Positions 25,382-34,247 of a DNA stretch of 64,000 bases are shown here, one piece after another. The notes under the pieces are model-generated. The model was not told the DNA's origin and did not search any database. It saw only the letters and a list, made by a program, of their open reading frames with translations. A program made the translations under genes and the position numbers. This stretch comes from Cyclobacterium plantarum. GTDB taxonomy: Bacteria; Bacteroidota; Bacteroidia; Cytophagales; Cyclobacteriaceae. The stretch is taken from NCBI RefSeq assembly GCF_011290685.1, contig NZ_JAANYN010000016.1, forward strand, positions 32,224-96,223, written 5' to 3'. Position 1 is the first letter of the stretch. Every line of letters begins with the position of its first letter.

Positions 25382-25759
25382 ATGGTTAAAATAGTTTTAA
25401 TTGACGATGATCCTATCAGTATTTTCGTTACAGAAAAATTGATTCAACGGAATATCATGGAGCCTTGTAGGGTTTTCTCTTTTGACAATGCTATGGATGC
25501 CTTAAAAGACATTTATCAGATCAACCCCCATTATTTATTCCTTGACCTGAATATGCCGGAAATGACAGGCTGGGATTTTTTGGAAGTTTTCAATCCTGTC
25601 AAAGCAGATCCTGAGATTTATATTTTAAGCAGTTCCGTTGATGAACGGGATATCATGAAGGCCAATCAATATGATAAAGTAAAGAAATACCTTTCCAAAC
25701 CACTTATCAAGCAATACATCAATTTGATTTTTGGAAAATCGGGACAGGGTTCCCACTGA
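25382..25759 (+). CDS. Stand-alone response regulator receiver protein
   Basis: The 125-residue product from the ATG at 25382 is a single receiver domain with acidic residues LIDDDP, the phosphoacceptor in YLFLDLNMPEMTGW, the Ser/Thr switch in YILSSSVDERD and the lysine in YLSKPLIKQY. There is no output domain, so it acts by phosphotransfer or protein binding. No kinase is adjacent; the nearest orphan kinases are 12 kb away. A longer frame starting at 25337 overlaps the promoter and is rejected. Confidence 0.9.
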   Translation: MVKIVLIDDDPISIFVTEKLIQRNIMEPCRVFSFDNAMDALKDIYQINPHYLFLDLNMPEMTGWDFLEVFNPVKADPEIYILSSSVDERDIMKANQYDKVKKYLSKPLIKQYINLIFGKSGQGSH

Positions 25760-25790
25760 AAAAATTAATTTTTTTAGGCTAAGCAGAAAC

Positions 25791-25798
25791 TACTTTTG
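25791..25798 (+). promoter_or_regulatory. Candidate -7 element of the CxC-protein gene
   Basis: TACTTTTG is identical to the element upstream of the receiver gene and lies 32 bases before the ATG at 25831. A T-rich stretch at 25769-25775 may act as -33. Confidence 0.5.
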
Positions 25799-25830
25799 CT
25801 GAAATTGGTTTATACATAAAAAATAAAACC

Positions 25831-26316
25831 ATGGCAAAAGCGAATCCCAACCTGATATTTAAACTGCGTAAAACAGTAGAAAAATTAAAGAAAGGTGCAA
25901 CTTACCAATGGGGGCACATGGGTGCCTGTAATTGTGGAAACCTGGCACAGGAAATCATTCAGATAAGTAAGGCTGAAATTCATAGGTTGGCCATGCAGCG
26001 TTCCGGAGATTGGAGCGAACAGCTGGTAGACTATTGTCCGAGTAGTGGCATGCCCATGGACCTTATGATTTCAAAACTGTTGGATTCAGGGCTGGAAAGA
26101 GATGATCTGATTCACCTGGAAAAGTTGTCAGACCCTGAAATATTGTCCCATATCCCAAAAGAGCGGAGGGATAAAATGGTTAAAAATCACATTGCGGATG
26201 TAATTCTTTATCTGGAAACCTGGACGCAGGTCCTGGAAACACAATGGGCTGCTGCTCAGTCCATACAGCTCCTTTCTGTAGGCCGGAAAATAAATTATTC
26301 AGAGGCCTTGAGTTAA
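25831..26316 (+). CDS. Conserved-looking protein with GACNCG motif, unknown function
   Basis: The 161-residue soluble protein is mostly helical. Its most striking segment is YQWGHMGACNCGNLAQEIIQ, where a CxC pair follows His, a layout that could bind metal. A third Cys lies in LVDYCPSSGMPMD. The C-terminal half has IPKERRDKMVKNHIADVILY and a helical end. No signal peptide is seen. It follows a receiver-only gene with its own promoter-like element. I do not recognise a named family. Confidence 0.6.
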   Translation: MAKANPNLIFKLRKTVEKLKKGATYQWGHMGACNCGNLAQEIIQISKAEIHRLAMQRSGDWSEQLVDYCPSSGMPMDLMISKLLDSGLERDDLIHLEKLSDPEILSHIPKERRDKMVKNHIADVILYLETWTQVLETQWAAAQSIQLLSVGRKINYSEALS

Positions 26317-26371
26317 TTCCGAAAATTTCATTAATTAGCCAAAACTAACGTACATAAAAAACCTGGGGCTT

Positions 26372-26572
26372 ATGAATGAAGACTTTGACAACGATTTTGA
26401 AGAGGATCCTGATGACGAATTCGATGAGGAATTCAACGACTTGGTTTTCGATGAAGAAGAAGACAATGGACTGGAAGATGATGTTTTCATGGATTTTGAT
26501 GAAGATGATTTTGATGAATTGGAGGAAGACTTTTCAGAAGAGGATGAATTTGAAGACGATGAGTTTGAATAA
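26372..26572 (+). CDS. Extremely acidic small protein (D/E-rich)
   Basis: The 66-residue ORF has 41 Asp or Glu residues, 11 Phe and no Lys, Arg or His at all. It is built from short repeats of the type DEDDFDELEEDF with Phe at irregular intervals. Such a chain is disordered at neutral pH and could bind cations, mimic DNA, or cap a basic partner. The ATG at 26372 follows a 55-base gap after the CxC gene. The alternative plus frame at 26376 reads as Met/Lys/Leu-rich nonsense and the minus frame as a poly-Ser shadow, so this frame is the natural one. It could be low-complexity but the open frame and codon start are clean. Confidence 0.6.
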   Translation: MNEDFDNDFEEDPDDEFDEEFNDLVFDEEEDNGLEDDVFMDFDEDDFDELEEDFSEEDEFEDDEFE

Positions 26573-26707
26573 TACTCTCGTGGATCAAACTCATTTAGTG
26601 GATTCATGAAATTGAGGCTTTACCGGTATTGGTTTGGATAAATCCTTTGTAATCCGTTTTTTGCTTCCTAAATTGCGTTCAAATTTGATATCAAAACCAT
26701 TTTGTAT

Positions 26708-26854
26708 ATGTTATTAGAAATATTTAGTTCTCCGATAGCGTCCGGAGCCCAGGTTTTTTGGTTGATTGTGGCCATCCTGGTTGGCTTGGGAGCTGGCTTG
26801 TCTGCCATTGATTTTAGAAGCACTTTGTTTAAAAAAGAAGAGAAAGATCATTAA
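26708..26854 (+). CDS. Mini membrane protein (48 residues)
   Basis: An ATG at 26708 opens a 48-codon frame with one clear membrane helix (QVFWLIVAILVGLGAGLSAI) and a charged C-terminal tail (LFKKEEKDH). The stop codon is followed immediately by a perfect rho-independent terminator, which strongly suggests a real transcript end. There is no sign of a larger parent gene. Function unknown; single-helix proteins of this size often modulate larger membrane complexes. Confidence 0.55.
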   Translation: MLLEIFSSPIASGAQVFWLIVAILVGLGAGLSAIDFRSTLFKKEEKDH

Positions 26855-26885
26855 AAAAAGCCGGTCACATTGACCGGCTTTTTTT
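26853..26885 (+). terminator. Bidirectional rho-independent terminator
   Basis: A perfect 9-bp stem AGCCGGTCA / TGACCGGCT (26859-26867 with 26871-26879) with a 3-base loop is flanked by seven A and a T-run. It ends the mini membrane gene and also serves the converging POT transporter gene. Confidence 0.92.
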
Positions 26886-26916
26886 ACTTTTAGTTTTTTA
26901 TACCATTTCATTTTTT

Positions 26917-28512
26917 TTATCGGACCTTGCCCATTAATTTTCTTATGGGACCGGATAAAACCATTAGCACCAATCCTGCGCCTACCACAGTGTAGACGAT
27001 TAAAAGGTACTGTTGGGGCATTTCAGCCAATGCTTCGCTGGTACCCCCACTGGCACTTCCGGCAATTCTCCCTGCAACAAGGTTACCCATAGCGATGGAA
27101 AGGAACCACATGCCCATCATTTGGCCGGCAAACTTCTTTGGTGCCAGTTTGGTGGTCAAACTCAAGCCCACAGGGCTAAGACTTAGCTCACCAAAGGTAT
27201 GAAACAAGTAAGTAATCACCAGCCAGGTAGGAGCTGCCAAATCTCCTGAAGCGGCAATTTTGGCTGCAAAATACATGACCAAAAATCCTATCCCCAACAA
27301 AATAAGCCCAAAAGAAAATTTCAAAGGGGAACTAGGTTCCATTTTTTTCCTGGCCAGCCCCACCCACATGGCTCCAAAAAAAGGAGCGAAAATAATGATA
27401 AATATACTGTTCACAGACTGAAAATATCCCGCAGGAATTTCCCAGCCCAACATCATCCTATCTGTAAATCTTTCTGCAAATAAATTCAGAGATGATCCGG
27501 CCTGCTCAAATCCGGACCAAAAAATTGCGGAAAAAACAAACAGAATCATGATCACCAGAACCTTCTTCTTTTGCTCCGCATCCAATCCCCCAAACAGTAA
27601 AACATAACCAAAATACAACAGTGCCACTATAGCGATTACGGTATTCGAAACTTCTGCAATGGCCACGGGATCCAGTCGGATGATTTGTAAAAAGAACAGT
27701 ACTACCAAAACAAAAGTCAAGCCCAATATGAGCCACATCCCTTTAAAAGCACGTTTTTGTGCTGCCTTTTCCCCAGGATCCTGTGGCAAAACAGCTTCTC
27801 CTATTCCTTTTAAATATCCTCCTGTGAGCTTGTACTGCACCAGGCCCATCAACATTCCGAATCCGGCAAGTCCAAATCCAAGATGCCAATTGTATACAGC
27901 AAGGGTACTACAGGCTATTGGGGCCAAAAATGCACCCAAATTGATCCCCATATAGAAAATGGAAAATCCAGCATCTCTCTTGGAACTGTTTTCCGGATAC
28001 AACTGCCCAACAATGGAACTGATATTCGGTTTGAGCAAACCTGTTCCCAAAACGATCAGTACAAGGCCCAAAAAGAAGGAAGGCAAGTCTATGCCCGAAA
28101 GTTGATTGGCAGTGCCTTCGTTTCCAGATAGCCAATGAAACAGACCCGGCAAAGCCATGGTAAAATGCCCTGTGGTGATGATGATTCCACCGATCCAAAC
28201 GGATTTTTTGAGACCGATTAGGCGGTCAGCTATCCAGCCTCCCGGAAGAGCCAGCAGATAAACCCCCATAGAATACAAACCGTAAATGGCCCCAGAGGTC
28301 TGATCATCAAAACCCAGGCCTCCGGCGGCAATAGGTGCTGTCATGAACAAAATGAGCAGGGCCCGCATGCCATAATAGCTAAATCGTTCCCACATTTCAG
28401 TAAAGAAAAGTGTCATCAGGCCTTTGGGGTGACCAAATAATTGGGGCCCTTCGTATTCCAGAATGTCTTCCGGGGCATTGTGTTTTCCTAAAAACTTGTC
28501 TTCTTTTTTCAA
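26917..28512 (-). CDS. POT-family proton-dependent oligopeptide transporter
   Basis: The 531-residue membrane protein is a peptide:H+ symporter of the POT/PTR2 family. The family signatures are clear: FFTEMWERFSYYGMRALLIL (ExxERFxYYG) at the start, GGWIADRLIGLKKSV, GTGLLKPNISSIVGQLY and FSIFYMGINLGAFLAP. Twelve to fourteen helices are expected and the length fits. It would import di- and tripeptides, which suits an organism that secretes subtilases. It is monocistronic, with a terminator downstream. Confidence 0.95.
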   Translation of the reverse strand: MKKEDKFLGKHNAPEDILEYEGPQLFGHPKGLMTLFFTEMWERFSYYGMRALLILFMTAPIAAGGLGFDDQTSGAIYGLYSMGVYLLALPGGWIADRLIGLKKSVWIGGIIITTGHFTMALPGLFHWLSGNEGTANQLSGIDLPSFFLGLVLIVLGTGLLKPNISSIVGQLYPENSSKRDAGFSIFYMGINLGAFLAPIACSTLAVYNWHLGFGLAGFGMLMGLVQYKLTGGYLKGIGEAVLPQDPGEKAAQKRAFKGMWLILGLTFVLVVLFFLQIIRLDPVAIAEVSNTVIAIVALLYFGYVLLFGGLDAEQKKKVLVIMILFVFSAIFWSGFEQAGSSLNLFAERFTDRMMLGWEIPAGYFQSVNSIFIIIFAPFFGAMWVGLARKKMEPSSPLKFSFGLILLGIGFLVMYFAAKIAASGDLAAPTWLVITYLFHTFGELSLSPVGLSLTTKLAPKKFAGQMMGMWFLSIAMGNLVAGRIAGSASGGTSEALAEMPQQYLLIVYTVVGAGLVLMVLSGPIRKLMGKVR

Positions 28513-28626
28513 ATCAAATGCAGTGTAAGTGGTGGTATTTTATAAAATGGGTAATGGATTGAATACAATTATAACATGATACTACCATTATTTCAGTATT
28601 ATTGCAAAAAAACAAATGATCGTTAT

Positions 28627-29061
28627 ATGAAAACAGGAGAAATTCATACCGAAAAGGGTACCATGAAAATTAATTTTTATGATGAAGATGCCCCCAAAAC
28701 TGTAGAAAATTTTATCCAACTTGCCCAAAAAGGGTTTTATGATGGGCTAACTTTCCATAGGGTTATCCCTAATTTTATGGTACAGGGAGGCTGCCCCAAG
28801 GGAAACGGTACCGGTGGACCAGGCTACCACATCGACTGTGAGTTGGATGGGGAGCTACAATACCATGACAGGGGAGTACTTTCCATGGCACATGCGGGAA
28901 GGAATACAGGAGGTTCCCAATTTTTCATTTGCCATAATCGGGACAACACGCAACATCTGGACAGAAACCATACCTGCTTTGGAAAAGTAACTGAAGGAAT
29001 AGAGACCCTGGACCAGCTAAAACAAGGGGATAAAATCACAAAAATCATTATTCATGATTAA
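28627..29061 (+). CDS. Cyclophilin-type peptidylprolyl isomerase
   Basis: From the ATG at 28627 the protein is 144 residues, a minimal cytoplasmic cyclophilin that interconverts cis/trans prolyl bonds. It has FYDEDAPKTVENF, the catalytic-Arg block GLTFHRVIPNFMVQGG, MAHAGRNTGGSQFFICH and LDRNHTCFGKVTEG. No signal peptide is seen from this start. The longer frame from 28576 adds 17 residues with no family match. Confidence 0.95.
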   Translation: MKTGEIHTEKGTMKINFYDEDAPKTVENFIQLAQKGFYDGLTFHRVIPNFMVQGGCPKGNGTGGPGYHIDCELDGELQYHDRGVLSMAHAGRNTGGSQFFICHNRDNTQHLDRNHTCFGKVTEGIETLDQLKQGDKITKIIIHD

Positions 29062-29079
29062 GGATAGGTCCGGAAAAAG

Positions 29080-30363
29080 CTAAAATAGTGCCCCGGCAAC
29101 AGTGGCAGTCATCAGACAGGCTATGGTAGCGGCCAGTAAAGCACGCATACCCAGCCTTGAAAGGTTCCCCTGTTGTCCGGGTGCTATACTTCCAATCCCA
29201 CCTACCTGAATGGCAATGGAACTGAAATTTGAAAAACCGCAAAGCGCATAGGTTGCTATAACAATGGATTTTTGAGACAGGGAACCTGCAGCCTTCATTT
29301 CCGCCAGGCCCAAATAGGCCACAAATTCATTGATTACTGTTTTTTGCCCAAGTAAAGACCCTACCTCCAGGGTATCCTTCCATTCTACACCTATGACCCA
29401 GGCAAAAACCCTGAAAACCTGCCCCAAAAGGTATTCAAGCGACAAACCGGAAAATGTTCCATCGGTTCCAGATGCCACCAATGCATTGAGCCCCGAGAAA
29501 TCACCTACAATTTCAGAAAGTAAATAGTTTAGTGCTGCAATCACGGCAATGAAAGCCAACAACATGGCCCCAACATTAAGGGCCAGTTTCAATCCCTCAG
29601 CAGCTCCTCTTGACATGGCGTCTATGAGGTTTACATCAGGAATCTGATCACTGATTTGTAAATTGTCATTGATGATATCCTTGTTTTCTTCAGGGATGAT
29701 TATTTTAGAGATTACTATTGCGGCAGGGGCATTCATAATACTTGCCCCAAGCAGATAAGTGGCGAACCGGGTTTTTTCAACAGGGTCATCTCCCCCCAAA
29801 AAGGCAACATAGCCAGCCAATACCCCCCCGGCAATGGTAGCCATTCCGCCCGTCATCAAACACATCAGCTCAGATCTTGTCATGGTAGGAATAAATGGCC
29901 TGACCAATAGAGGCGCCTCCGTTTGACCTAAAAATATATTTCCTGCAGCTGACAAGCTCTCTGCACCCGATAGCCGCATTGTCCTGGCCATTACCCAGGC
30001 AATTCCGAAAACGACCTTTTGAAGAATACCTAAATAATAAAGTCCTGCAGAAACAGTAGAAAAAAAGATAATGGTAGGCAAAACCTGAAATGCAAAAATA
30101 AATCCAAAAGAACTGGTAGCCAGATCTCCAAATAAAAACTCAGCCCCTTCTTCCGAAAAACTTAAAAAAGTTACAAAACCCGCACTAACTTTGGAAAAAA
30201 GCCCGGCAACAAAATCAACCTTTGTAATCAAAATACCAAAAATCACCTGTAGGCTTATACCTATGCCCACCAAACGCCAATCTATTTTTTTTCTATTGAC
30301 AGAAAACAGGGCGGCAAAAACTACCAGGACCAAAATCCCTAATACACCTCTTAAATAATCCAT
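29080..30363 (-). CDS. Concentrative nucleoside transporter (CNT/NupC family)
   Basis: The 427-residue membrane protein is a sodium- or proton-coupled nucleoside transporter. Family motifs are present: FAFQVLPTIIFFSTVSAGLY, GQTEAPLLVRPFI, MTRSELMCLMTGGMATIAGG and NEFVAYLGL near the C-terminus, with CGFSNFSSIAIQVGGIGSIA close to the end. The N-terminal helices fit the NupN domain. It converges with the cyclophilin gene, 18 bases apart. Confidence 0.95.
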   Translation of the reverse strand: MDYLRGVLGILVLVVFAALFSVNRKKIDWRLVGIGISLQVIFGILITKVDFVAGLFSKVSAGFVTFLSFSEEGAEFLFGDLATSSFGFIFAFQVLPTIIFFSTVSAGLYYLGILQKVVFGIAWVMARTMRLSGAESLSAAGNIFLGQTEAPLLVRPFIPTMTRSELMCLMTGGMATIAGGVLAGYVAFLGGDDPVEKTRFATYLLGASIMNAPAAIVISKIIIPEENKDIINDNLQISDQIPDVNLIDAMSRGAAEGLKLALNVGAMLLAFIAVIAALNYLLSEIVGDFSGLNALVASGTDGTFSGLSLEYLLGQVFRVFAWVIGVEWKDTLEVGSLLGQKTVINEFVAYLGLAEMKAAGSLSQKSIVIATYALCGFSNFSSIAIQVGGIGSIAPGQQGNLSRLGMRALLAATIACLMTATVAGALF

Positions 30364-30482
30364 ACCAGTCCTTTCATTTCACAAACATCCCTTGCCGAAC
30401 TGATAACGGATTTGCCATGGTAAGCCTTTCAAATTAAAATAATGGTTTGTGTAGAGGGAAGAAAAGCATGTCCAAGCTGGCT

Positions 30483-31094
30483 TTAATTTCTTCTATTGAT
30501 CTCGTCTCTCAACCGGGCCGCCTTTTCATAGTCTTCATTGCTGATGGCCTTTTCAAGCATCTGGTTTAATTTATCCAGACTGAAATCCTTCAAGGAAGCT
30601 TCCTGAGATTTGCTCTTTTCTTTAGCCCCCTTACCAGTTCCGGCACCTGCCGATGCTTCCTGCTCTCTTTTTTCATCCTCTTCGGTAAATTCTATCGCCG
30701 CCTCCGTCATTACCGAACTGGCACAAAATATGGGTGCATCAAACCTGACTGCAATGGCAATAGCATCGGAAGGCCTTGCGTCAATTTCTACTTTCTTAAA
30801 AGAACTGTGGCACATGATTTTGGCATAAAACACTCCTTCTCTCATGTCTGAGATCAAAATATGATCCACAGAAAATTGAAAATTCGAAGCAAAAGATTTA
30901 AATAAATCGTGTGTCATAGGCCGATTGGGAATGATTTTCTCAATTTCTATGGCAATAGCCTGAGCTTCAAACATACCAATTACGATAGGAAGCTTTCTTT
31001 TACCTTCAGATTCACCCAATATTAGGGTAAAAGAACCTGATTGTGCGCTATTAGAAGACAAGCCCAGGATTTCTAACTCAATTGTATTATCCAC
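30483..31094 (-). CDS. Bifunctional nuclease (DUF151) with C-terminal UVR motif
   Basis: The first ~135 residues are a BFN/DUF151 domain (IELEILGLSSNSAQSGSFTL, then GKRKLPIVIGMFEAQAIA, RPSDAIAIAVRF). A charged linker rich in Glu, Lys and Ala follows. The C-terminal ~32 residues are a UvrB/UvrC interaction motif (LEKAISNEDYEKAARLRDEI). The combination is common in Bacteroidota and hints at a role in nucleic-acid handling. The gene follows etfA by 3 bases and is probably in one operon with etfB-etfA. Confidence 0.9.
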   Translation of the reverse strand: MDNTIELEILGLSSNSAQSGSFTLILGESEGKRKLPIVIGMFEAQAIAIEIEKIIPNRPMTHDLFKSFASNFQFSVDHILISDMREGVFYAKIMCHSSFKKVEIDARPSDAIAIAVRFDAPIFCASSVMTEAAIEFTEEDEKREQEASAGAGTGKGAKEKSKSQEASLKDFSLDKLNQMLEKAISNEDYEKAARLRDEINRRN

Positions 31095-31097
31095 AGT

Positions 31098-32066
31098 TTA
31101 TTGTTTTAATGCTTTAATCGCTTTTGTTAGCTTTGGGACTATTTCAAAAGCGTCCCCTACTATACCATAATCCGCTGCCTTAAAAAAAGGAGCCTCGGGA
31201 TCCTTGTTAATAACCACAATATGTCGGGAGGCGTTCACTCCAGCCAGGTGCTGAATCGCCCCTGAAATCGCTATAGCTATATACAAAGAAGGAGCCACCT
31301 TCACTCCGGTTTGGCCCACATGTTCATGGTGCGGCCTCCACCCCAAATCCGAAACAGGTTTGGAGCATCCCCTGGCTGCATGAAGGGAATCAGCCAAATC
31401 CTCTATCATCCCCCAGTTTTCCGGACCATTCAAGCCCCTTCCCCCTGATACGACGATATCTGCCTCGGGCAACAAAATCTCCCCGCTAGCCTTTTCCTTA
31501 CCGGTTATTTTGGCGGCAAAAACGGACTCAGGCAACTCTAAGGTCAACTTTTCAACGATAACAGCCGTACCATCTGTTTTGATCGGCTGAGTATTCTTTT
31601 TTATGGCCAATATCCTGTTCTCTGTTGGTATGGCGGTATCCACAAAAGCTTTTCCCGTGAATATACTTCTTTTTACTACAAAGCCATCCGAAAGTTCAGG
31701 CAAACCAACTACATTGGAAACCAATCCAGCATTCAATTTAACAGCTAATCTTGCTGCTACTGCATCACCTAAAGCAGATTTTGCCAGGACAAGGGTACTG
31801 GCGTTAACCTGTTGATAAACCAAAGCGATCATATGGGCATGAGCCTGAATGACTCCGGAATTTAATCGCTCATCAGCCACATGATAAATGGCCTCTGCCC
31901 CTGCCTGTCCCAACTGTGCCCAGTCTTCTTCTGCAATCGTACCCAATCCCAAAACACTGACTTTTCCTCCGGATCTTTCTGACAGAGCGGATGCATAGGA
32001 AACAGCTTCCAAAGAGGAACTCTTGATTTTTCCCTGATCTTGTTCTATATATACTAATATTGACAT
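31098..32066 (-). CDS. etfA: Electron transfer flavoprotein, alpha subunit
   Basis: The 322-residue EtfA carries FAD and passes electrons from acyl-CoA dehydrogenases to the respiratory chain. The C-terminal FAD-binding domain is clear (GRGLNGPENWGMIEDLADSL, AARGCSKPVSDLGW, then VGQTGVKVAPSLYIAIAISG, INKDPEAPFFKAADYGIVGD). It lies 13 bases after etfB and 3 bases before the bifunctional nuclease gene. Co-occurrence with fatty-acid enzymes such as the dienoyl-CoA reductase at 16.7 kb fits beta-oxidation. Confidence 0.96.
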   Translation of the reverse strand: MSILVYIEQDQGKIKSSSLEAVSYASALSERSGGKVSVLGLGTIAEEDWAQLGQAGAEAIYHVADERLNSGVIQAHAHMIALVYQQVNASTLVLAKSALGDAVAARLAVKLNAGLVSNVVGLPELSDGFVVKRSIFTGKAFVDTAIPTENRILAIKKNTQPIKTDGTAVIVEKLTLELPESVFAAKITGKEKASGEILLPEADIVVSGGRGLNGPENWGMIEDLADSLHAARGCSKPVSDLGWRPHHEHVGQTGVKVAPSLYIAIAISGAIQHLAGVNASRHIVVINKDPEAPFFKAADYGIVGDAFEIVPKLTKAIKALKQ

Positions 32067-32079
32067 TTTCTTTGGCTAT

Positions 32080-32811
32080 TTAAAGTATTTTGGCGTCATT
32101 TTTCAGCAATTCCACCAACTGATCCACATTTTCCACAATCTTTACCTCACCTTTTGGCTCTGGAAGTTCGTAAGTCCTGGTCTCTGTCCTTTGGTCCACT
32201 GAGACAGCATCCACCACAGTCAATGGCTTTGTTCTGGCAGACATGATCCCTCTCATATTCGGGATTTTCCATTCTGCTATGGGTTCCTGGCATCCTGCTA
32301 TGAAAGGCAAAGCTACCTCGATAAATTCTTTCCCGCCTTCGATTTCCCGGTCCAATCTGGCCGTCTCACCTTCTAATTCCAGTTTCATTACAGGGGAAAC
32401 GGAGGGGATAGCTAATAACTCACCCACCATGCCATGTACCATTCCTCCATTAAAATCAATCGATTCCCTTCCCATAAGGATCATGTCGTATTCCTTTTCT
32501 TTTGCCTGATGGGCAATTTGTTCCGCCACAAAATAGGCATCCTTGGGAAAAGCATTTACCCGTATGGCCTCATCTGCGCCAATAGCCAATGCCTTCCTCA
32601 GGGTAGGTTCAGTTTCTGCCTCGCCAACATTGAGCACAGTAATACTGCCGCCAGTCTCTTCTTTAAGTTCTACAGCCCTTGCCAGTGCATAGTCATCATA
32701 GGGCCCAATAATAAATTGAACACCGGTTTTGTCCAACTGGGTATTTTCAGCTGTGAATTTGATCTTTGAAGTGGTATCAGGCACATGCGTGATACATACC
32801 AATATATTCAT
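32080..32811 (-). CDS. etfB: Electron transfer flavoprotein, beta subunit
   Basis: The 243-residue EtfB is the AMP-binding partner of EtfA. The family layout is seen: MNILVCITHVPDTTSKIKF at the start, GPYDDYALARAVELKEETGG, ADEAIRVN, the ETF-beta signature area GRESIDFNGGMVHGMVGELL and IEGGKEFIEVALP. It is the first gene of the minus-strand etfB-etfA-bifunctional nuclease operon and is divergent from a small TPR gene. Confidence 0.96.
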   Translation of the reverse strand: MNILVCITHVPDTTSKIKFTAENTQLDKTGVQFIIGPYDDYALARAVELKEETGGSITVLNVGEAETEPTLRKALAIGADEAIRVNAFPKDAYFVAEQIAHQAKEKEYDMILMGRESIDFNGGMVHGMVGELLAIPSVSPVMKLELEGETARLDREIEGGKEFIEVALPFIAGCQEPIAEWKIPNMRGIMSARTKPLTVVDAVSVDQRTETRTYELPEPKGEVKIVENVDQLVELLKNDAKIL

Positions 32812-32823
32812 GTAATTTTTAAT

Positions 32824-32831
32824 TAACTTTG
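32824..32831 (+). promoter_or_regulatory. Candidate -7 element for the small TPR gene
   Basis: TAACTTTG matches TAnnTTTG, 36 bases before the ATG at 32868, in the divergent gap with etfB. No clear -33 box. Confidence 0.35.
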
Positions 32832-32867
32832 TTCACAAATCTTAAAAATAAATGCAATTCCCATACC

Positions 32868-33194
32868 ATGAAACATGCTGACAGGATAAAGGAACTTTTA
32901 CAATACATTGAAAAAGAACCTTATGATCCTTTTAACATTTATGCCCTGGCTTTGGAATACCAAAATCAAGACAAAGAAAAGGCTTCTTTTTATTTTAACA
33001 AACTATTGGAAGAACATAAAAGCTATCTTCCTACCTATTATCATGCTGCCTTACTGTTTATGGAACTAAATCAGCCTGAAAAAGCAGAAAAAACATTCCT
33101 TGATGGCATTGCCCTGGCAAATACCCAAAACGATGCACATGCCAAAAAGGAATTGCAAAACGCTTATTTCAACTTTCAGGTTGATGGAGATTAG
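32868..33194 (+). CDS. Small tetratricopeptide-repeat protein
   Basis: From the ATG at 32868 (the frame opens earlier with TTG at 32829) the product is 108 residues and contains about two to three TPR units: PFNIYALALEYQNQDKEKAS, LPTYYHAALLFMELNQPEKA and EKTFLDGIALANTQ. No signal peptide is seen, so it is probably a cytosolic scaffold. It is divergent from the etf operon and converges with the MDR gene. Partner unknown. Confidence 0.8.
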   Translation: MKHADRIKELLQYIEKEPYDPFNIYALALEYQNQDKEKASFYFNKLLEEHKSYLPTYYHAALLFMELNQPEKAEKTFLDGIALANTQNDAHAKKELQNAYFNFQVDGD

Positions 33195-33248
33195 ATCGGG
33201 GTGCCCTTTCGGGAATCCCATTGAATTCCAAACCTGTAGCGGTACAAA

Positions 33249-34247
33249 TCAGTCTATTTTCAAAACCAACTTTCCTAACTGCTGGCTGTTTTTCATCTTA
33301 TCAAAGGCAGCCACAGCATTCTCCAGAGGAAATACTTCATCAACAAGGGGAATGATTTTATGAAGCGCTACCCATTCCAGCATCTTTTTAAAATCCAAAT
33401 CAGACCCCATGGTGGAGCCCTGTATGGACAGCTGTTTCCAGAATATTTTACGGGCATCAATTTCACCAGGATTTCCCAAAGTGGCTCCATAGACTACAAT
33501 CCTTCCTCCTGGTCTGGCCACTTCGATTAAATCATTCATTGTGTTCCCCATGGCACTGTCAATAATAAGGTCAAAACCCCTGTCGGCAGTTTTAGCTTCA
33601 TTGATCCAATCTGCTTTATAGTTATATCCGGCTCCAACGCCCATTTCTAGGGCTTTTTCAAGTTTCCAGTGCTCGCCACTACTCACACTGACTTTTGCTC
33701 CGGAACTCAGGGCAATCTGAACGGCCATTTGGGCTACCCCTCCCCCAAAACCAGTCACCAATACCTTGTCTTCCTTATTCAAATGTCCCTGGTAGACCAG
33801 GGCCCGGAATGCTGTTAAACCTGCCAATGGTAAAGCCGCTGCCTGAAAATCATCCAAATGGGAGGGTTTTTCGTGAACCCTGTCCATTTTTACACAAATA
33901 TATTCGGCCAGTGTTCCATGATTGGGCATACCCAGAATACTGAAATCAGCTCCCTGGGCGGATGGATTATTCCCCCAATTATTGGCAGGGTTTATTAACA
34001 CTTCTTTTCCTATCCAATTCGGATCTACCCCTTTTCCTGCTTCTACAACTGTTCCGCTTCCATCCGAACCCAAAATAATACCGTCCTTTAAATTGGGATA
34101 TTTCCTTTGCCTGCACCATTGATCCCTATGGTTCAAGGCTGCAGCTTTTATTTTTATTTTCAATTCCTGCCGACCCGGAACTGGTTCTTTTAAATCCACC
34201 AGGGAAATCCCGTCGGGATGATTACTATCTAAAACGATACACTTCAT
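33249..34247 (-). CDS. Zinc-independent MDR-family alcohol/quinone oxidoreductase
   Basis: The 332-residue protein is a medium-chain dehydrogenase/reductase. It has the GroES-like N-terminal domain (AAALNHRDQWCRQRKYP, GIILGSDGSGTVVEAG), a Rossmann domain (KVLVTGFGGGVAQMAVQIAL) and the PGGRIVVYGAT segment. The four-cysteine structural zinc loop is missing, which points to a quinone-oxidoreductase or enoyl-reductase type rather than a zinc alcohol dehydrogenase. Substrate unknown. It stands alone, with 266 unremarkable bases before dnaB. Confidence 0.85.
   Translation of the reverse strand: MKCIVLDSNHPDGISLVDLKEPVPGRQELKIKIKAAALNHRDQWCRQRKYPNLKDGIILGSDGSGTVVEAGKGVDPNWIGKEVLINPANNWGNNPSAQGADFSILGMPNHGTLAEYICVKMDRVHEKPSHLDDFQAAALPLAGLTAFRALVYQGHLNKEDKVLVTGFGGGVAQMAVQIALSSGAKVSVSSGEHWKLEKALEMGVGAGYNYKADWINEAKTADRGFDLIIDSAMGNTMNDLIEVARPGGRIVVYGATLGNPGEIDARKIFWKQLSIQGSTMGSDLDFKKMLEWVALHKIIPLVDEVFPLENAVAAFDKMKNSQQLGKLVLKID

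Noticed and set aside
26335..26607. Poly-serine 90-codon frame on the minus strand
   Set aside because: Antisense shadow of the acidic D/E-rich gene; GAA/GAT codons read as TTC/ATC and serine-type codons in reverse frames.
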